A DNA stretch of 53,319 nucleotides from Bacillota bacterium (GCA_021847735.1 JAJZQD010000005.1:1-53319); one strand, 5' to 3'. Positions 8,205 through 16,946 are shown, counted from the first letter of the stretch. Numbers and translations: made by a program. Notes: a model not told the origin generated them from the letters alone.

Positions 8205-8319
8205 AGTGAACTCGTTCAGCTAAAGCTGAACATCGAAACTTCAGTGGGGGACTCTACCCCCACTGAAGCAGAAAAGTGGAAACTCCACCTTCTAGAAGGT
8301 GGAGTCTTGGAATTGGGAT
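8205..8319 (+). repeat. R2 115-bp repeat, copy 3
   Basis: Same 115-bp unit and orientation as copies 1 and 2. It ends 12 bases before the AGGAGG ribosome site of the downstream permease, so it sits in that gene's leader. An open frame can be read from the third hairpin into the permease, but it is not the gene's start. Confidence 0.9.
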
Positions 8320-8344
8320 AAAGGCAATTGAGGAGGAAACGCTT

Positions 8345-9433
8345 TTGTACCAGGTCAGGGAAAAGACGGCCTTATCGACATTTAAAATAGCTGCTACTTA
8401 TATCGGAACGGTGGTGGGGGCCGGGTTTGCTTCCGGACAGGAAATACTCCAGTTTTTCGGACATTTCCGCGGCAACGGTTTTTGGGGACTGCTGCTGGCC
8501 ACGGTCCTATTCGGCATCTATGGCTGGGCTATACTGGACCTGGGCATGAGACTAAAGGCCCGTTCCCACCTGGAAGTGGTTCACTATGCCGGTGGGAGAT
8601 GGCTGGGTACGGTTATTGATTATGTGATAACGTTTTTCCTCTTTGGGGCCTTCACTGTAATGATTGCCGGGGCCGGGGCGATTTTTGCCGAACAGTTTCA
8701 CTGGCCGGCCATAGCCGGCGGCGGCATAATGGCACTTATAACGTGCGTGACGGTTATGCTGGGCCTAAGCGGGGTAATTAATTCAATAAGCCTGGTGGTG
8801 CCGGTAATGCTTGGCTCTGTGGTGGCTATAGGGGTTTGGACCGTTTTAGCCACCGGTTTTCATCTTAACCCCGTTGTTGGCGCAGTACCTACTAAGGCCG
8901 CCGTTCCGCTTTGGCCCTTGTCGGCAGTCGTCTATGTATCGTATAACCTTGTTATGGCTGTAGCCGTTTTGGCCCCCATGGGCGCCAGGTACCAACAGCC
9001 GCGCCTCTTAGTTAAAGGTGCAGTTTTGGGCAGCCTCGGGCTTGGTTTGGGCGCCCTGGCCATATTCCTGTCTCTGGCTCCCAACCTACCCCCGGCGGCC
9101 CAGTTCCAGATTCCGATGGTCTATGTGGCCGGGGGCTTGAACCCCACCCTGAAAACCATATACAGCCTGGTGCTGCTGGCTGAAATTTATACTACAGCAG
9201 TGGGCAGCCTTTACGGTTTTGTAGCCAGGCTCCTCCCTTTTAATGGCAGTGCTGCCCGGTTTTATATAATGGGCGCCGGTGTGGCAGCGTTTCTGGCCAG
9301 CAAACTGGGGTTTACCACCATGGTCAGAACCCTGTTCCCGGCAGTTGGGTATGCCGGGTTACTGTTATTAGCGGGCCTTACTTACACCCTTGTAAAGGGT
9401 GGAAAAGACCGGAAGAATCAGTCCGGCGGTTGA
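8345..9433 (+). CDS. YkvI-like membrane transporter
   Basis: 362 residues from TTG 8345 (AGGAGG 8 bases upstream). About ten membrane helices. The first helix carries TYIGTVVGAGFASGQEILQF, a signature of YkvI-type proteins in the amino-acid permease (APC) superfamily, with a broken, Gly-rich first helix for substrate binding. The substrate is unknown. The longer frame opening at 8276 starts inside repeat R2 and is rejected. The R2 copy in the leader could affect expression. Confidence 0.85.
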   Translation: MYQVREKTALSTFKIAATYIGTVVGAGFASGQEILQFFGHFRGNGFWGLLLATVLFGIYGWAILDLGMRLKARSHLEVVHYAGGRWLGTVIDYVITFFLFGAFTVMIAGAGAIFAEQFHWPAIAGGGIMALITCVTVMLGLSGVINSISLVVPVMLGSVVAIGVWTVLATGFHLNPVVGAVPTKAAVPLWPLSAVVYVSYNLVMAVAVLAPMGARYQQPRLLVKGAVLGSLGLGLGALAIFLSLAPNLPPAAQFQIPMVYVAGGLNPTLKTIYSLVLLAEIYTTAVGSLYGFVARLLPFNGSAARFYIMGAGVAAFLASKLGFTTMVRTLFPAVGYAGLLLLAGLTYTLVKGGKDRKNQSGG

Positions 9434-9528
9434 AGGAATTAAGTCTTCCGGTGTTGAATAAACCTTCTTTATGGACCATTAGACTCAATATAACAAGCAC
9501 TTGGTAAATACCGCTAGGAGGTATTATT

Positions 9529-10323
9529 TTGCTTAAAAAGATAATTATCGTTGTGGCAGTAATCATTGCCGGTTTAGTGACAGGCTATTATTCCCAACCC
9601 ATCTACAACCTGGTTTGGCCGGGCGGCAGTACAAAGACTTTGGGTTTTGCAAATGATAAAAAAGTACCTGGGACAGAAAACGGGGGTGTGACCCAGAAAG
9701 CCCCACAATACATCTCTGAGGGTGACGCCATTAGTGCAGTCAAAGACCTCCCTTTGATGAATAAACTCTCAGAACTGGAAGGGACCAAGCTGGTCTTTGC
9801 GGCTGACCAGCAGCCAACTGACGATTACCCCGTCTGGACGGTTGAAGTAAAGCAGAGACATACTGACAAGGTTCCGGCGACGATGTATTTTCAGGTTGAC
9901 GCCCTTTCGGGAAAGGTTTTGGAACTGCAGAAAGACGATATGAAAATATCCGGTATCGGTTTACTCATGACTAAAAAGGAAGTTAAAAAGATTCAGGGCA
10001 GAGCCCCGAAAAGCAGGTCAGTCTTTGACAGGACATTAAGGCAGAATGTCAGGATAGATAGTTATGCAGGACTGGAAATACTATTTGACAGCCGGGGTAA
10101 GGTTATCCGGGTAACTGTGACAAATGCAGATTATCTGGGCCCGAGGGGTATAAAAGTCGGGGATTCTAAAAAAGATATTATCAGGCTTTTTGGCAAGGCT
10201 CACACGGCCCCAACAAACCTGCTAATTTACAGCCCGGTAGACGACGACGGCATGAATTTCACGGTTAAACTGGATGACAGCGGCCAGGCTGTTGAAATAT
10301 CGATGGAGACTGTAACCAGGTGA
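9529..10323 (+). CDS. Membrane-anchored PepSY-like protein
   Basis: 264 residues, TTG start with AGGAGG 8 bases before. An N-terminal hydrophobic segment (about residues 4-20) anchors the protein outside the membrane. Residues about 60-135 resemble a PepSY domain (SEGDAISAVKDL, later WTVEVKQR and FQVDALSGKVLEL). The C-terminal half (about 150-260) contains two strand-rich repeats beginning GIGLLMTKKEVKKIQG and GIKVGDSKKDIIRLFG, which look like an internal duplication of a small lipoprotein-type module. Function unknown. It sits 25 bases before the nitrilase gene. Confidence 0.65.
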   Translation: MLKKIIIVVAVIIAGLVTGYYSQPIYNLVWPGGSTKTLGFANDKKVPGTENGGVTQKAPQYISEGDAISAVKDLPLMNKLSELEGTKLVFAADQQPTDDYPVWTVEVKQRHTDKVPATMYFQVDALSGKVLELQKDDMKISGIGLLMTKKEVKKIQGRAPKSRSVFDRTLRQNVRIDSYAGLEILFDSRGKVIRVTVTNADYLGPRGIKVGDSKKDIIRLFGKAHTAPTNLLIYSPVDDDGMNFTVKLDDSGQAVEISMETVTR

Positions 10324-10348
10324 AAACCTTTAACGGAGATGAATTTAA

Positions 10349-11179
10349 TTGAAGGAACAATGGTTTCTGGGCATTATCCAGAACAAGGTTTTAAGTGACA
10401 AAGCAGCAAATATCGATACTGCCGGGAAGATGATTCTTGAGGCCGCCGAAAGGGGGGCCAACGTTGTGGTTTTGCCTGAAATGTTTAATTGCCCCTACAG
10501 CAGCGAGCTTTTCCCGGCATATGCCGAACAACACCCCGGCGGGGAAACGACGGCCATGCTTTCCGAAATAGCGGCATCGAAGGGTATCTACATTTTTGGC
10601 GGATCTATTCCCGAAAAAGATGGGAAACAGGTTTTTAACACCTGTTTCATATTTGGCCCTGACGGAAATCTACTGGCCAGGCACCGCAAAGTCCATCTTT
10701 TTGACGTGGAGTTCAGTGCGGGGTTGACCTTTAGGGAATCAGACACCTTGGGGCAGGGAGACACGATTACTGTAGTTGATACCCCCTTTGGCAGGATTGG
10801 TGTCGGGATATGTTACGATATTCGCTTCCCTGAACTGGCCCGGGCCGTTGCCCTGCGTGGGGCAGTTCTGATGGTAGTGCCTGCTGCCTTTAACATGATC
10901 ACCGGACCTGCGCATTGGGAAATTATAATGAGGATGCGGGCCGTTGACAACCAGTTTTATGTGGCGGGAGCCGCCCCAGCCAGGAATGAAAAGGCCTCAT
11001 ATATTGCTTATGGGCACTCCATGCTGGTTGACCCCTGGGGCAAAACCGTACAGACTCTGGACGAAAAGGAAGGTATTATTGTGGCCGAAATTGACTGTCA
11101 AAGGTTGGCACAGGTTAGGGCTGAACTACCCCTCCTCAAACACCGCAGGACAGACCTGTATGAACTTAGAGAATTATAA
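10349..11179 (+). CDS. Carbon-nitrogen hydrolase (omega-amidase/Nit2-like)
   Basis: 276 residues, TTG start with GGAG 10 bases upstream. The nitrilase-superfamily triad is present: Glu44 (VVLPEMFNCPY), Lys114 (RHRKVHLFD) and Cys155 (VGICYDIRFPE). FNCPY and the overall length fit the omega-amidase branch, which hydrolyses alpha-ketoglutaramate or alpha-ketosuccinamate to ammonia and a keto acid; substrate assignment is by family only. Cytoplasmic enzyme. A short ACTCC/GGAGT hairpin with CTTTTT follows the stop codon (about 11180-11205). Confidence 0.88.
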   Translation: MKEQWFLGIIQNKVLSDKAANIDTAGKMILEAAERGANVVVLPEMFNCPYSSELFPAYAEQHPGGETTAMLSEIAASKGIYIFGGSIPEKDGKQVFNTCFIFGPDGNLLARHRKVHLFDVEFSAGLTFRESDTLGQGDTITVVDTPFGRIGVGICYDIRFPELARAVALRGAVLMVVPAAFNMITGPAHWEIIMRMRAVDNQFYVAGAAPARNEKASYIAYGHSMLVDPWGKTVQTLDEKEGIIVAEIDCQRLAQVRAELPLLKHRRTDLYELREL

Positions 11180-11286
11180 ACTCCCGAAAACAGGAGTCTT
11201 TTTACCCGCCGGTATTGCCCGGCCGGGCCTCCAAATTCCAGTTACTTCCGTTCATAATAGCGCGGACCGGCGCTAACAATAAATGT

Positions 11287-11700
11287 ATGAAACACCGGTT
11301 TTTGATTTACGGCCTATTAGGTTGGACAATGGAAATATTCTGGACCGGACTGGGTTCTCTGGTTAAAGGGGATGTGGCCCTGCGAGGTTTCAGCTACCTG
11401 TGGATGTTTCCCATTTATGGATTGGCCATTGGGTTGGAACCCGTACATGATCGTATACGGCATCTTCCCTGGTACATCCGGGGAATTATTTGGACTGCCT
11501 TCATTTTTGGCATTGAATTTGTCACCGGAGGGCTAATCAGTTTGACAGTAGGGAAAATACCGTGGGACTACTCGGGGGCAACCCGCTGCTCTATGGCCGG
11601 TTTAATCAGGACGGACTATGCGCCGGTGTGGTTTGGTGTGGGGCTGTTATTTGAACAGGTTGACGATTTTCTCCGAAAAAAAGTATACTTTAAGAAATAA
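11287..11700 (+). CDS. CmpB-like 'putative ABC transporter permease' membrane protein
   Basis: 137 residues from ATG 11287. This start places the family N terminus (FLIYGLLGWTMEIFWTGL) right after it; the ribosome site is weak. About four membrane helices. The sequence WDYS near residue 100 and the GWTMEI motif are typical of the PF06541-type family named after ABC permeases. The family role is not experimentally clear. A terminator follows directly. Confidence 0.75.
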   Translation: MKHRFLIYGLLGWTMEIFWTGLGSLVKGDVALRGFSYLWMFPIYGLAIGLEPVHDRIRHLPWYIRGIIWTAFIFGIEFVTGGLISLTVGKIPWDYSGATRCSMAGLIRTDYAPVWFGVGLLFEQVDDFLRKKVYFKK

Positions 11701-11722
11701 GCAGGCGCGCCTGCTTATTTTT
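11701..11722 (+). terminator. Terminator after CmpB-like gene
   Basis: Palindrome GCAGGCGCGCCTGC followed by TTATTTTT. Confidence 0.7.
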
Positions 11723-11911
11723 GTGCGCCCTTAATGCCTCAATTTTGGCATAAAATTCTAGTGAAAAATATGGCAGGGTTTTCAAGGGATATGGTATACC
11801 TGTGTCGAACCTTTATGCATATGTCAGGATAAACGCCATTTTTTTCGAAGAATGTTGTGGGCGAACTATAGTTTAATCACGAAAAAAAAGAGTTAGGCGG
11901 GCGGAAAATTA

Positions 11912-13510
11912 ATGAACCTACTGGAAATACTGGCACCCAATAACCAGATAAGGTTTAGATATGTGATGGTTTCTTTGTTTTGCCTGCTGGCGGGGAGCAT
12001 TCTGGCAGTTTACCTGATTCCCCAGTTGTACATGGTAATTCCTGTCCCTGTTTACCTGACCTTTCATACAATACTGGAGTTCTTTAGCGTTGTGGTCAGC
12101 GCCGCCGTTTTCATTGTAGCCTGGTACAATTTCCAGCAAACGCGCAACAGGCGTGAACTTATCATTTGCCTGACCTTTCTGGCAGTGGGCATTATCGATT
12201 TTGCTCACGCCCTGTCTTATAAGGGAATGCCTGAATTTTTCAGCGCTAACTCGGTAAACAAGGCTTCCACTTACTGGATTACGGGCCGTTTAATCCAGGC
12301 GGCAGGCATCTTGGCCGCCACCCTAGTCAACCCCGGCCTAACCAGGAAACAAGTAAATCCACTGGGGTATGTGGTTTTTACTGTTACCGTCGTTTCGGCG
12401 GCCTTGGTTTTTATTGCCGCAGACCCGAATTTTCTGCCCAATATGTACCTGGAAGGGCAGGGGCAGACGGCCGCGAAAAGGTTCCTGGAGTACGTGGTTA
12501 TTGCTTTACAAACTGCAGCACTGATTTACCTGTTTACCAGGGAAAAAAGCTGGGCCGCCGAACGCCACCTGGAAGCTGCACTGCTGTTGAGCATTTTCAG
12601 TGAAATTGCTTTTACCCTTTATTCTAGTGCCTATGATACATATAACCTAATTGGTCACATATACAAAATCGGCGCTTTTGTCAGCATCCTGAGGGGGTTT
12701 TTCATCGCATCGGTCGTGCGGCTTTATGAAGCTAACAAAGTATTGGACGAGAAGCATAAAAAGCTGGCAGAGGTGAACGCCGAGTTAGAGAAGGTTAACC
12801 GTCTTGAGACAGATTTTTTGGCCAATACAAACCACGAACTGCGGACACCTCTCTCGGCAATTGTTGCCTTCACTGAATTACTTTTGGATAGTGAGACGGG
12901 TCCCCTGAATGAAATCCAAAAGGACTACCTTCTGGAAGTGAACGACAGCAGCCAGAAACTGTTGGTGGAAATCAACAACCTACTTGATTTATCCAAAATG
13001 GAAGCCGGCCAGATGAAACTTTATATCGAGACAGCCTCCCTGCAGGAAGTGATTTCCCAGGTATTAAGGCAGTTAGACCCTATTTTCAGGCAAAAAGACC
13101 AGCAGGTAACCACCCGGTTCCCTGACCACTTAGCTGATATTCCCATGGACCGGGAAAAGGTTAAAAAAATAATGATCAATTTACTTTCCAACGCCCATAA
13201 ATTCTCTCCTGCGAGTGGCAGCATCTTGGTCGAGGCTGTGCCTTCGGAGGACGGAAATGCCACAACGGTAAACGTCACAGACAACGGTGTAGGTCTTAGC
13301 AAGAACCAGATTGCCAGTATATTTGATAAGTTTTACCAGATAGAGGGGTCTCTGACGCGGGAACATCATGGGACTGGGTTGGGCCTGCCACTTGTCAGTT
13401 ATTTCGTGAAACTGCATGGGGGAAACGTGTGGGTTGTCAGCGAACCCGGACACGGCAGCACTTTTTCCTTTAGTCTTCCGCTGAAACTGCCAACTCAGGA
13501 GGTGGTTTGA
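11912..13510 (+). CDS. MASE3-domain sensor histidine kinase
   Basis: 532 residues. Residues about 15-275 form a seven- or eight-helix MASE3 membrane sensor (IIDFAHALSYKGMPEFF, NKASTYWITGRL). A short coiled coil follows (about 275-300), then HisKA with the phosphorylated His308 in NHELRTPLS. The HATPase_c domain has its N box near NLLSNAHKFSP and Gly boxes VTDNGVGL and HHGTGLGLPL. It autophosphorylates in response to an unknown membrane signal and passes phosphate to the response regulator encoded next. The last base overlaps that gene's ATG as TGATG. Confidence 0.9.
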   Translation: MNLLEILAPNNQIRFRYVMVSLFCLLAGSILAVYLIPQLYMVIPVPVYLTFHTILEFFSVVVSAAVFIVAWYNFQQTRNRRELIICLTFLAVGIIDFAHALSYKGMPEFFSANSVNKASTYWITGRLIQAAGILAATLVNPGLTRKQVNPLGYVVFTVTVVSAALVFIAADPNFLPNMYLEGQGQTAAKRFLEYVVIALQTAALIYLFTREKSWAAERHLEAALLLSIFSEIAFTLYSSAYDTYNLIGHIYKIGAFVSILRGFFIASVVRLYEANKVLDEKHKKLAEVNAELEKVNRLETDFLANTNHELRTPLSAIVAFTELLLDSETGPLNEIQKDYLLEVNDSSQKLLVEINNLLDLSKMEAGQMKLYIETASLQEVISQVLRQLDPIFRQKDQQVTTRFPDHLADIPMDREKVKKIMINLLSNAHKFSPASGSILVEAVPSEDGNATTVNVTDNGVGLSKNQIASIFDKFYQIEGSLTREHHGTGLGLPLVSYFVKLHGGNVWVVSEPGHGSTFSFSLPLKLPTQEVV

Positions 13511-14220
13511 TGGAAAACAGAAAGATTCTTGTCGTTGATGACGAACCGAAAATTCTAAAAATAGTTGAACACTCGCTTCACCGGGAAGGATATCAGGTTT
13601 TCACGGCAGCAGACGGAGAACAGGCCATTAATATGGCGGAAAAAGTGAGACCTGACTTGATAATTCTCGACCTTATGCTGCCCAAGGCGGATGGTTTCGA
13701 GGTTTGCAAAAGAATTAAAAGTCGTCAGGACGTGCCGGTTATCATTCTCTCGGCCAGGGGCGAAGAAGTGGATAAAGTGGTGGGGTTTACCCTTGGGGCT
13801 GACGATTATCAAACTAAGCCTTTCAGCCCTACCGAACTAGTGATGAGGGTGAGGGCAGTTTTACGCAGGTATAAACAACCTGCCCAGCAGGCCAGCAGCC
13901 GTAATCAACTTGTATACAGCAGCCTGGAGATTAACTTTAAAAACCGGGCGGTGAAAGTATTGGGAAACACGGTTGACCTTACAGCCAAGGAGTTTGACCT
14001 GCTGTGGCACCTTGCAGTGGGCGCGCCTCAGGTTTTTACCAGACAGCAGCTGCTGGAAGCCTTGTGGGAGCCTGATTTTTACGGGGATGAGAATACCCTG
14101 ACAGTCCATATCAGGCGTCTCCGGGAAAAAATCGAATCTGACCCTACCAATCCCGCTTTTATTAAAACCGTCTGGGGCGTAGGGTACAAATTTGAGCCCG
14201 GCGACGGCGGCGGTGAATAA
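13510..14220 (+). CDS. OmpR/PhoB-family response regulator
   Basis: 236 residues from ATG 13510, with AGGAGG 7 bases upstream. Receiver domain (about 1-120) has acidic Asp10/Asp11, phospho-acceptor Asp54 (LIILDLMLP) and a Lys in DDYQTKPF. The C-terminal winged-helix DNA-binding domain ends in KTVWGVGYKFEP. Partner of the overlapping MASE3 kinase. Target promoters are unknown; no obvious direct-repeat operator was recognised in its own leader. Confidence 0.92.
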   Translation: MENRKILVVDDEPKILKIVEHSLHREGYQVFTAADGEQAINMAEKVRPDLIILDLMLPKADGFEVCKRIKSRQDVPVIILSARGEEVDKVVGFTLGADDYQTKPFSPTELVMRVRAVLRRYKQPAQQASSRNQLVYSSLEINFKNRAVKVLGNTVDLTAKEFDLLWHLAVGAPQVFTRQQLLEALWEPDFYGDENTLTVHIRRLREKIESDPTNPAFIKTVWGVGYKFEPGDGGGE

Positions 14221-14235
14221 TAATGAAGTAACCCG

Positions 14236-14264
14236 ACCATCCTGTTTACAGGGTGGTTTTTTTG
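14236..14264 (+). terminator. Terminator of two-component operon
   Basis: 10-bp stem ACCATCCTGT/ACAGGGTGGT (one G-T pair) followed by seven T. Confidence 0.75.
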
Positions 14265-14343
14265 TAATGAAAAATTAATAATTACGCAAGAGAATTTTAA
14301 CTAAGATTTGTTATGATTTAAAAAAGAATAAGGAGTGGATTGC

Positions 14344-15003
14344 GTGAAGAAATGGCGTTGTACGGTTTGTGGATATATACATGAAGGGGACACCCCTCCC
14401 GATGTATGCCCTGTGTGCGGTGTGGGGCCTGAGTTTTTTGAGCTTGTTGAGGAAGATAAAATAAGTCCTCCTCCCAGGGCAGGTGAAGCCGAGACTAAAA
14501 AGGCCGTTCCGGTTACCAACGGGCAACAGGACCCTAAGTCGATGCAGTCGGCTCTTTTTAAAATCTCTTACGGCCTGTTCATTGTTACATCTGTAAAGGG
14601 GGAAAAAATCAACGGCCAATGCGCAAATACCGTTTTTCAGATTACAAGTGATCCGATGAGGGTTGCTCTTGGCATTAATAAATCCAACTTAACTTATGAG
14701 TTTATTCAGGAGAGCGGGTTGGTAGGCATTACCGTTTTAGGTGAAAACGGCCACGACCTTGTGCGAAGGTTCGGGTACAGCACCGGCAGGGACAAAGACA
14801 AGTTCGCCGGGTTGGAATATTCCCAAGGGACAACCGGTGTCCCCATTGTCAGCGGGGGCATTGCATATCTTGAAGGTAAGATACTAAGGGATAAAAGTAT
14901 TGATGTGGGGACCCATTATTTGTTCGTGGCCGATGTAGTCAAAGGGGCAGTTGTTGAAGATAAAGACCCTATGACTTACGCGTACTTTAGAAAAACCAAG
15001 TAA
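14344..15003 (+). CDS. Rubredoxin-flavin reductase fusion (high-molecular-weight rubredoxin type)
   Basis: 219 residues from GTG 14344 (AGGAG 8 bases upstream; GTG 14335 overlaps that site). Residues 1-40 are a rubredoxin-like iron site with C6-x2-C9 and C22-x2-C25. Residues about 60-219 are a flavin reductase domain of the FMN-binding split-barrel type (FKISYGLFIVTS, INGQCANTVFQIT). Similar fusions in acetogens pass electrons from NAD(P)H through FMN to rubredoxin for oxygen or peroxide detoxification; that role here is inference. Monocistronic or cotranscribed with the following small genes. Confidence 0.85.
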   Translation: MKKWRCTVCGYIHEGDTPPDVCPVCGVGPEFFELVEEDKISPPPRAGEAETKKAVPVTNGQQDPKSMQSALFKISYGLFIVTSVKGEKINGQCANTVFQITSDPMRVALGINKSNLTYEFIQESGLVGITVLGENGHDLVRRFGYSTGRDKDKFAGLEYSQGTTGVPIVSGGIAYLEGKILRDKSIDVGTHYLFVADVVKGAVVEDKDPMTYAYFRKTK

Positions 15004-15034
15004 CCAGGGCTTATTTGAAAAGGAGTTGTTTAGC

Positions 15035-15229
15035 ATGAGACTTGGCAATCAGATTATAAAAATCGTCAAGGGCGACTCCTGGAAGCTGGAAGCCCAAACC
15101 GAAGTCCGGCACTTAATTGCCACCGGCTGGCGCCTGATTCAGGTTTTCACCGAACTATACCCAAGTAATCGCAGTTCCTTCGCCGGTACTACTCAGACGA
15201 TATATTACAAGCTGGAAAAAACCTCATGA
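15035..15229 (+). CDS. Small protein of unknown function (64 residues)
   Basis: ATG 15035 with AAGGAG 9 bases upstream. A soluble, strand-rich sequence with a Trp-rich pattern (DSWKLEAQ, TGWRLIQVF) and a C-terminal IYYKLEK. No family recognised. Its stop codon overlaps the start of the next small frame as ATGA, indicating coupled translation. Confidence 0.6.
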   Translation: MRLGNQIIKIVKGDSWKLEAQTEVRHLIATGWRLIQVFTELYPSNRSSFAGTTQTIYYKLEKTS

Positions 15230-15339
15230 CCATAGTGATTTATTTTCTTATGACCTTAACTTTTTTGCTTATTGTTGTAGTCTCCCTGATTTCAGTTATT
15301 GACAACACTGATTTTAAGGAGGACAACGAAAAGGATTAA
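15226..15339 (+). CDS. 37-residue single-helix membrane peptide
   Basis: Starts at ATG 15226 inside the ATGA overlap with the previous gene. One hydrophobic helix (about residues 2-25) followed by an acidic tail (DNTDFKEDNEKD). The overlap supports it as a real gene despite its size. Function unknown. Confidence 0.5.
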   Translation: MTIVIYFLMTLTFLLIVVVSLISVIDNTDFKEDNEKD

Positions 15340-15456
15340 ACTGGTAACATTGTGTTAGATTATAGCTTGTTGGGAAAATGTGTTGTATAATGGGTTTAGG
15401 ATTTTTGGCTTAAGCCGCGCCAACTTAGGTCATTTTGCGAATAGAGAGGATGTAAG

Positions 15457-16191
15457 ATGGGGCTCCATGTTAATGACCTTACCGGTCGGAAAAGAATACT
15501 GGTTATCATCCCGGCTTATAATGAAGAACGCAGCCTTCCCAAGGTAATTGCCGGAATTCGCAAGTTTCCCGGTATTGATATAGTTGTTATTAACGACGGG
15601 TCAAAGGATGACACCTCGGCGGCTGCCAGAAACGCCGGCGTTAATGTAATAGACCTGCCCTTTAACTTGGGTATTGGCGGCGCTGTACAAACGGGTTACT
15701 TATTTGCCTTCAAAAACGGTTACGATGTTGCAGTACAGGTTGATGCCGACGGCCAGCACAATCCCGGGGACCTGTTAAAAATAACCGGCCCGGTTATCGA
15801 TGGGGCCGCGGATATGGTCGTTGGGTCCCGGTATATTGAATCTACCGGATACAAAACGCCGCTGGCCCGTAAGCTGGGCATGCTTATTTTTTCTGCCGTC
15901 GTGTCTTTTATCAATGGGCAGCCCCTACATGACACTACCAGCGGTTACCGGGCGGTTAGCAAAAGGGTGATCCAGTTTTTTGTGGACAACTATCCCACGG
16001 ACTACCCCGAGGTTGAGGCCTTGGTGCTGCTTAAGAGAAACGGTTTTACGATACAGGAAGTGCCTGTCACGATGGCTCACAGGGTTCACGGGGAATCATC
16101 GATTACCCCGGTGAAGTCGGTTTACTATATGATCAAGGTTTTACTGGCACTTTTCATGAATTTGCTCAGGGCAGCCAAAAAGGAGGCTTAA
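15457..16191 (+). CDS. Family 2 glycosyltransferase (dolichol/polyprenyl-phosphate mannosyltransferase-like)
   Basis: 244 residues. The GT-A fold is shown by VIIPAYNEERSLPKV, VINDGSKDDT and VQVDADGQHNPGD (DxD metal/nucleotide-sugar site, about residue 95). VVGSRY and the TSGYRAVSKR motif are typical of the DPM/DPG-synthase subgroup. It likely transfers a sugar to a polyprenyl phosphate at the cytoplasmic membrane face; it lacks C-terminal membrane helices. It heads a tight three-gene cluster with DUF2304 and an EamA/ArnE-like protein. Confidence 0.9.
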   Translation: MGLHVNDLTGRKRILVIIPAYNEERSLPKVIAGIRKFPGIDIVVINDGSKDDTSAAARNAGVNVIDLPFNLGIGGAVQTGYLFAFKNGYDVAVQVDADGQHNPGDLLKITGPVIDGAADMVVGSRYIESTGYKTPLARKLGMLIFSAVVSFINGQPLHDTTSGYRAVSKRVIQFFVDNYPTDYPEVEALVLLKRNGFTIQEVPVTMAHRVHGESSITPVKSVYYMIKVLLALFMNLLRAAKKEA

Positions 16192-16195
16192 GAAA

Positions 16196-16591
16196 TTGCG
16201 TATTGATATTTTCTTCTTTTCCGCCCTGTTCAGTTTTGGTTTTTTGGTCGTAGTCCTTGAATTTGTACGCAGTAAAAAACTGAAAGAACAATATTCCTTA
16301 CTGTGGCTGTTGATTGGCGGGATAATGATAGTTCTGGCTTTATGGCGGGAATTATTGAATAAGGTGGCTTCATTATTAGGTATTTACTATGCACCGTCCC
16401 TGTTGTTTATGGTGGGTATTTTGTTTTCCTTCGCTCTCATTTTGCATTATTCGGTTATTATCTCCAGATTGCATACCCAGAATGTTAGACTGGCTCAAGA
16501 GGTTGGGGTTCTGAATAAAAAGGTAGAAGACCTTAGCAACAGAGTTAACGGGAGGAAAAGTTTTGAAAACGATTTTGTTGATCCTGTTTAA
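16196..16591 (+). CDS. DUF2304 membrane protein
   Basis: 131 residues, TTG start with AGGAGG 9 bases upstream, 4 bases after the glycosyltransferase stop codon. Three hydrophobic helices and a C-terminal coiled-coil tail. Sequence features such as FVRSKKLKEQYSLLWL match DUF2304. The family is regularly found beside GT2 polyprenyl-phosphate glycosyltransferases and is thought to assist membrane association or flipping; its activity is unproven. Confidence 0.82.
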   Translation: MRIDIFFFSALFSFGFLVVVLEFVRSKKLKEQYSLLWLLIGGIMIVLALWRELLNKVASLLGIYYAPSLLFMVGILFSFALILHYSVIISRLHTQNVRLAQEVGVLNKKVEDLSNRVNGRKSFENDFVDPV

Positions 16592-16910
16592 TGTTCTTCT
16601 TTTGACCTCCGGGCAAATCCTTTGGAAAAAGGGCCTTATCGAGACAGGGGGAATTTCTCTTAATAACATGTTTCACGTAATTTTTTCCCCCCTCATTCTA
16701 GCGGGGTTGGCATTGTATGCGGTAGCTACGGTTGTCTGGTTTATTATCCTGTCAAGGGCAGACCTCAGTTATGTCTACCCCCTGCAAAGTACAGCTTACG
16801 TAATCGGTGTTATCGCCGCCTGGCTGATATTTAAGGAGGTAATTCCACCTACCAGATGGGCGGGTGTGCTCATAATTATGGCGGGAGTAGCACTGGTATC
16901 ATACAGATAA
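16563..16910 (+). CDS. EamA/SMR-type small transporter (ArnE-like flippase subunit)
   Basis: 115 residues with four membrane helices. TTG start, overlapping DUF2304 by 29 bases. Features are SGQILWKKGL in helix 1 and LSYVYPLQSTAYVIGVIAAW in helix 3, as in small multidrug-resistance/DMT proteins such as ArnE/ArnF. With the adjacent GT2 it probably forms a system that makes a polyprenyl-phosphate sugar and moves it across the membrane. Physiological sugar and acceptor are unknown. Confidence 0.8.
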   Translation: MKTILLILFNVLLLTSGQILWKKGLIETGGISLNNMFHVIFSPLILAGLALYAVATVVWFIILSRADLSYVYPLQSTAYVIGVIAAWLIFKEVIPPTRWAGVLIIMAGVALVSYR

Positions 16911-16946
16911 GCCTTGAGCTGAAGCAATTTACTTAATAATCCGGAG

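Noticed and set aside
5553-8319. CRISPR array suggested by regularly repeated 115-bp units
   Set aside because: The units are long, irregularly spaced and internally hairpinned, with no spacers or cas genes.
8276-8344. Longer N terminus of the YkvI-like protein
   Set aside because: It starts inside repeat R2 without a ribosome site; TTG 8345 has AGGAGG at proper spacing and matches family length.
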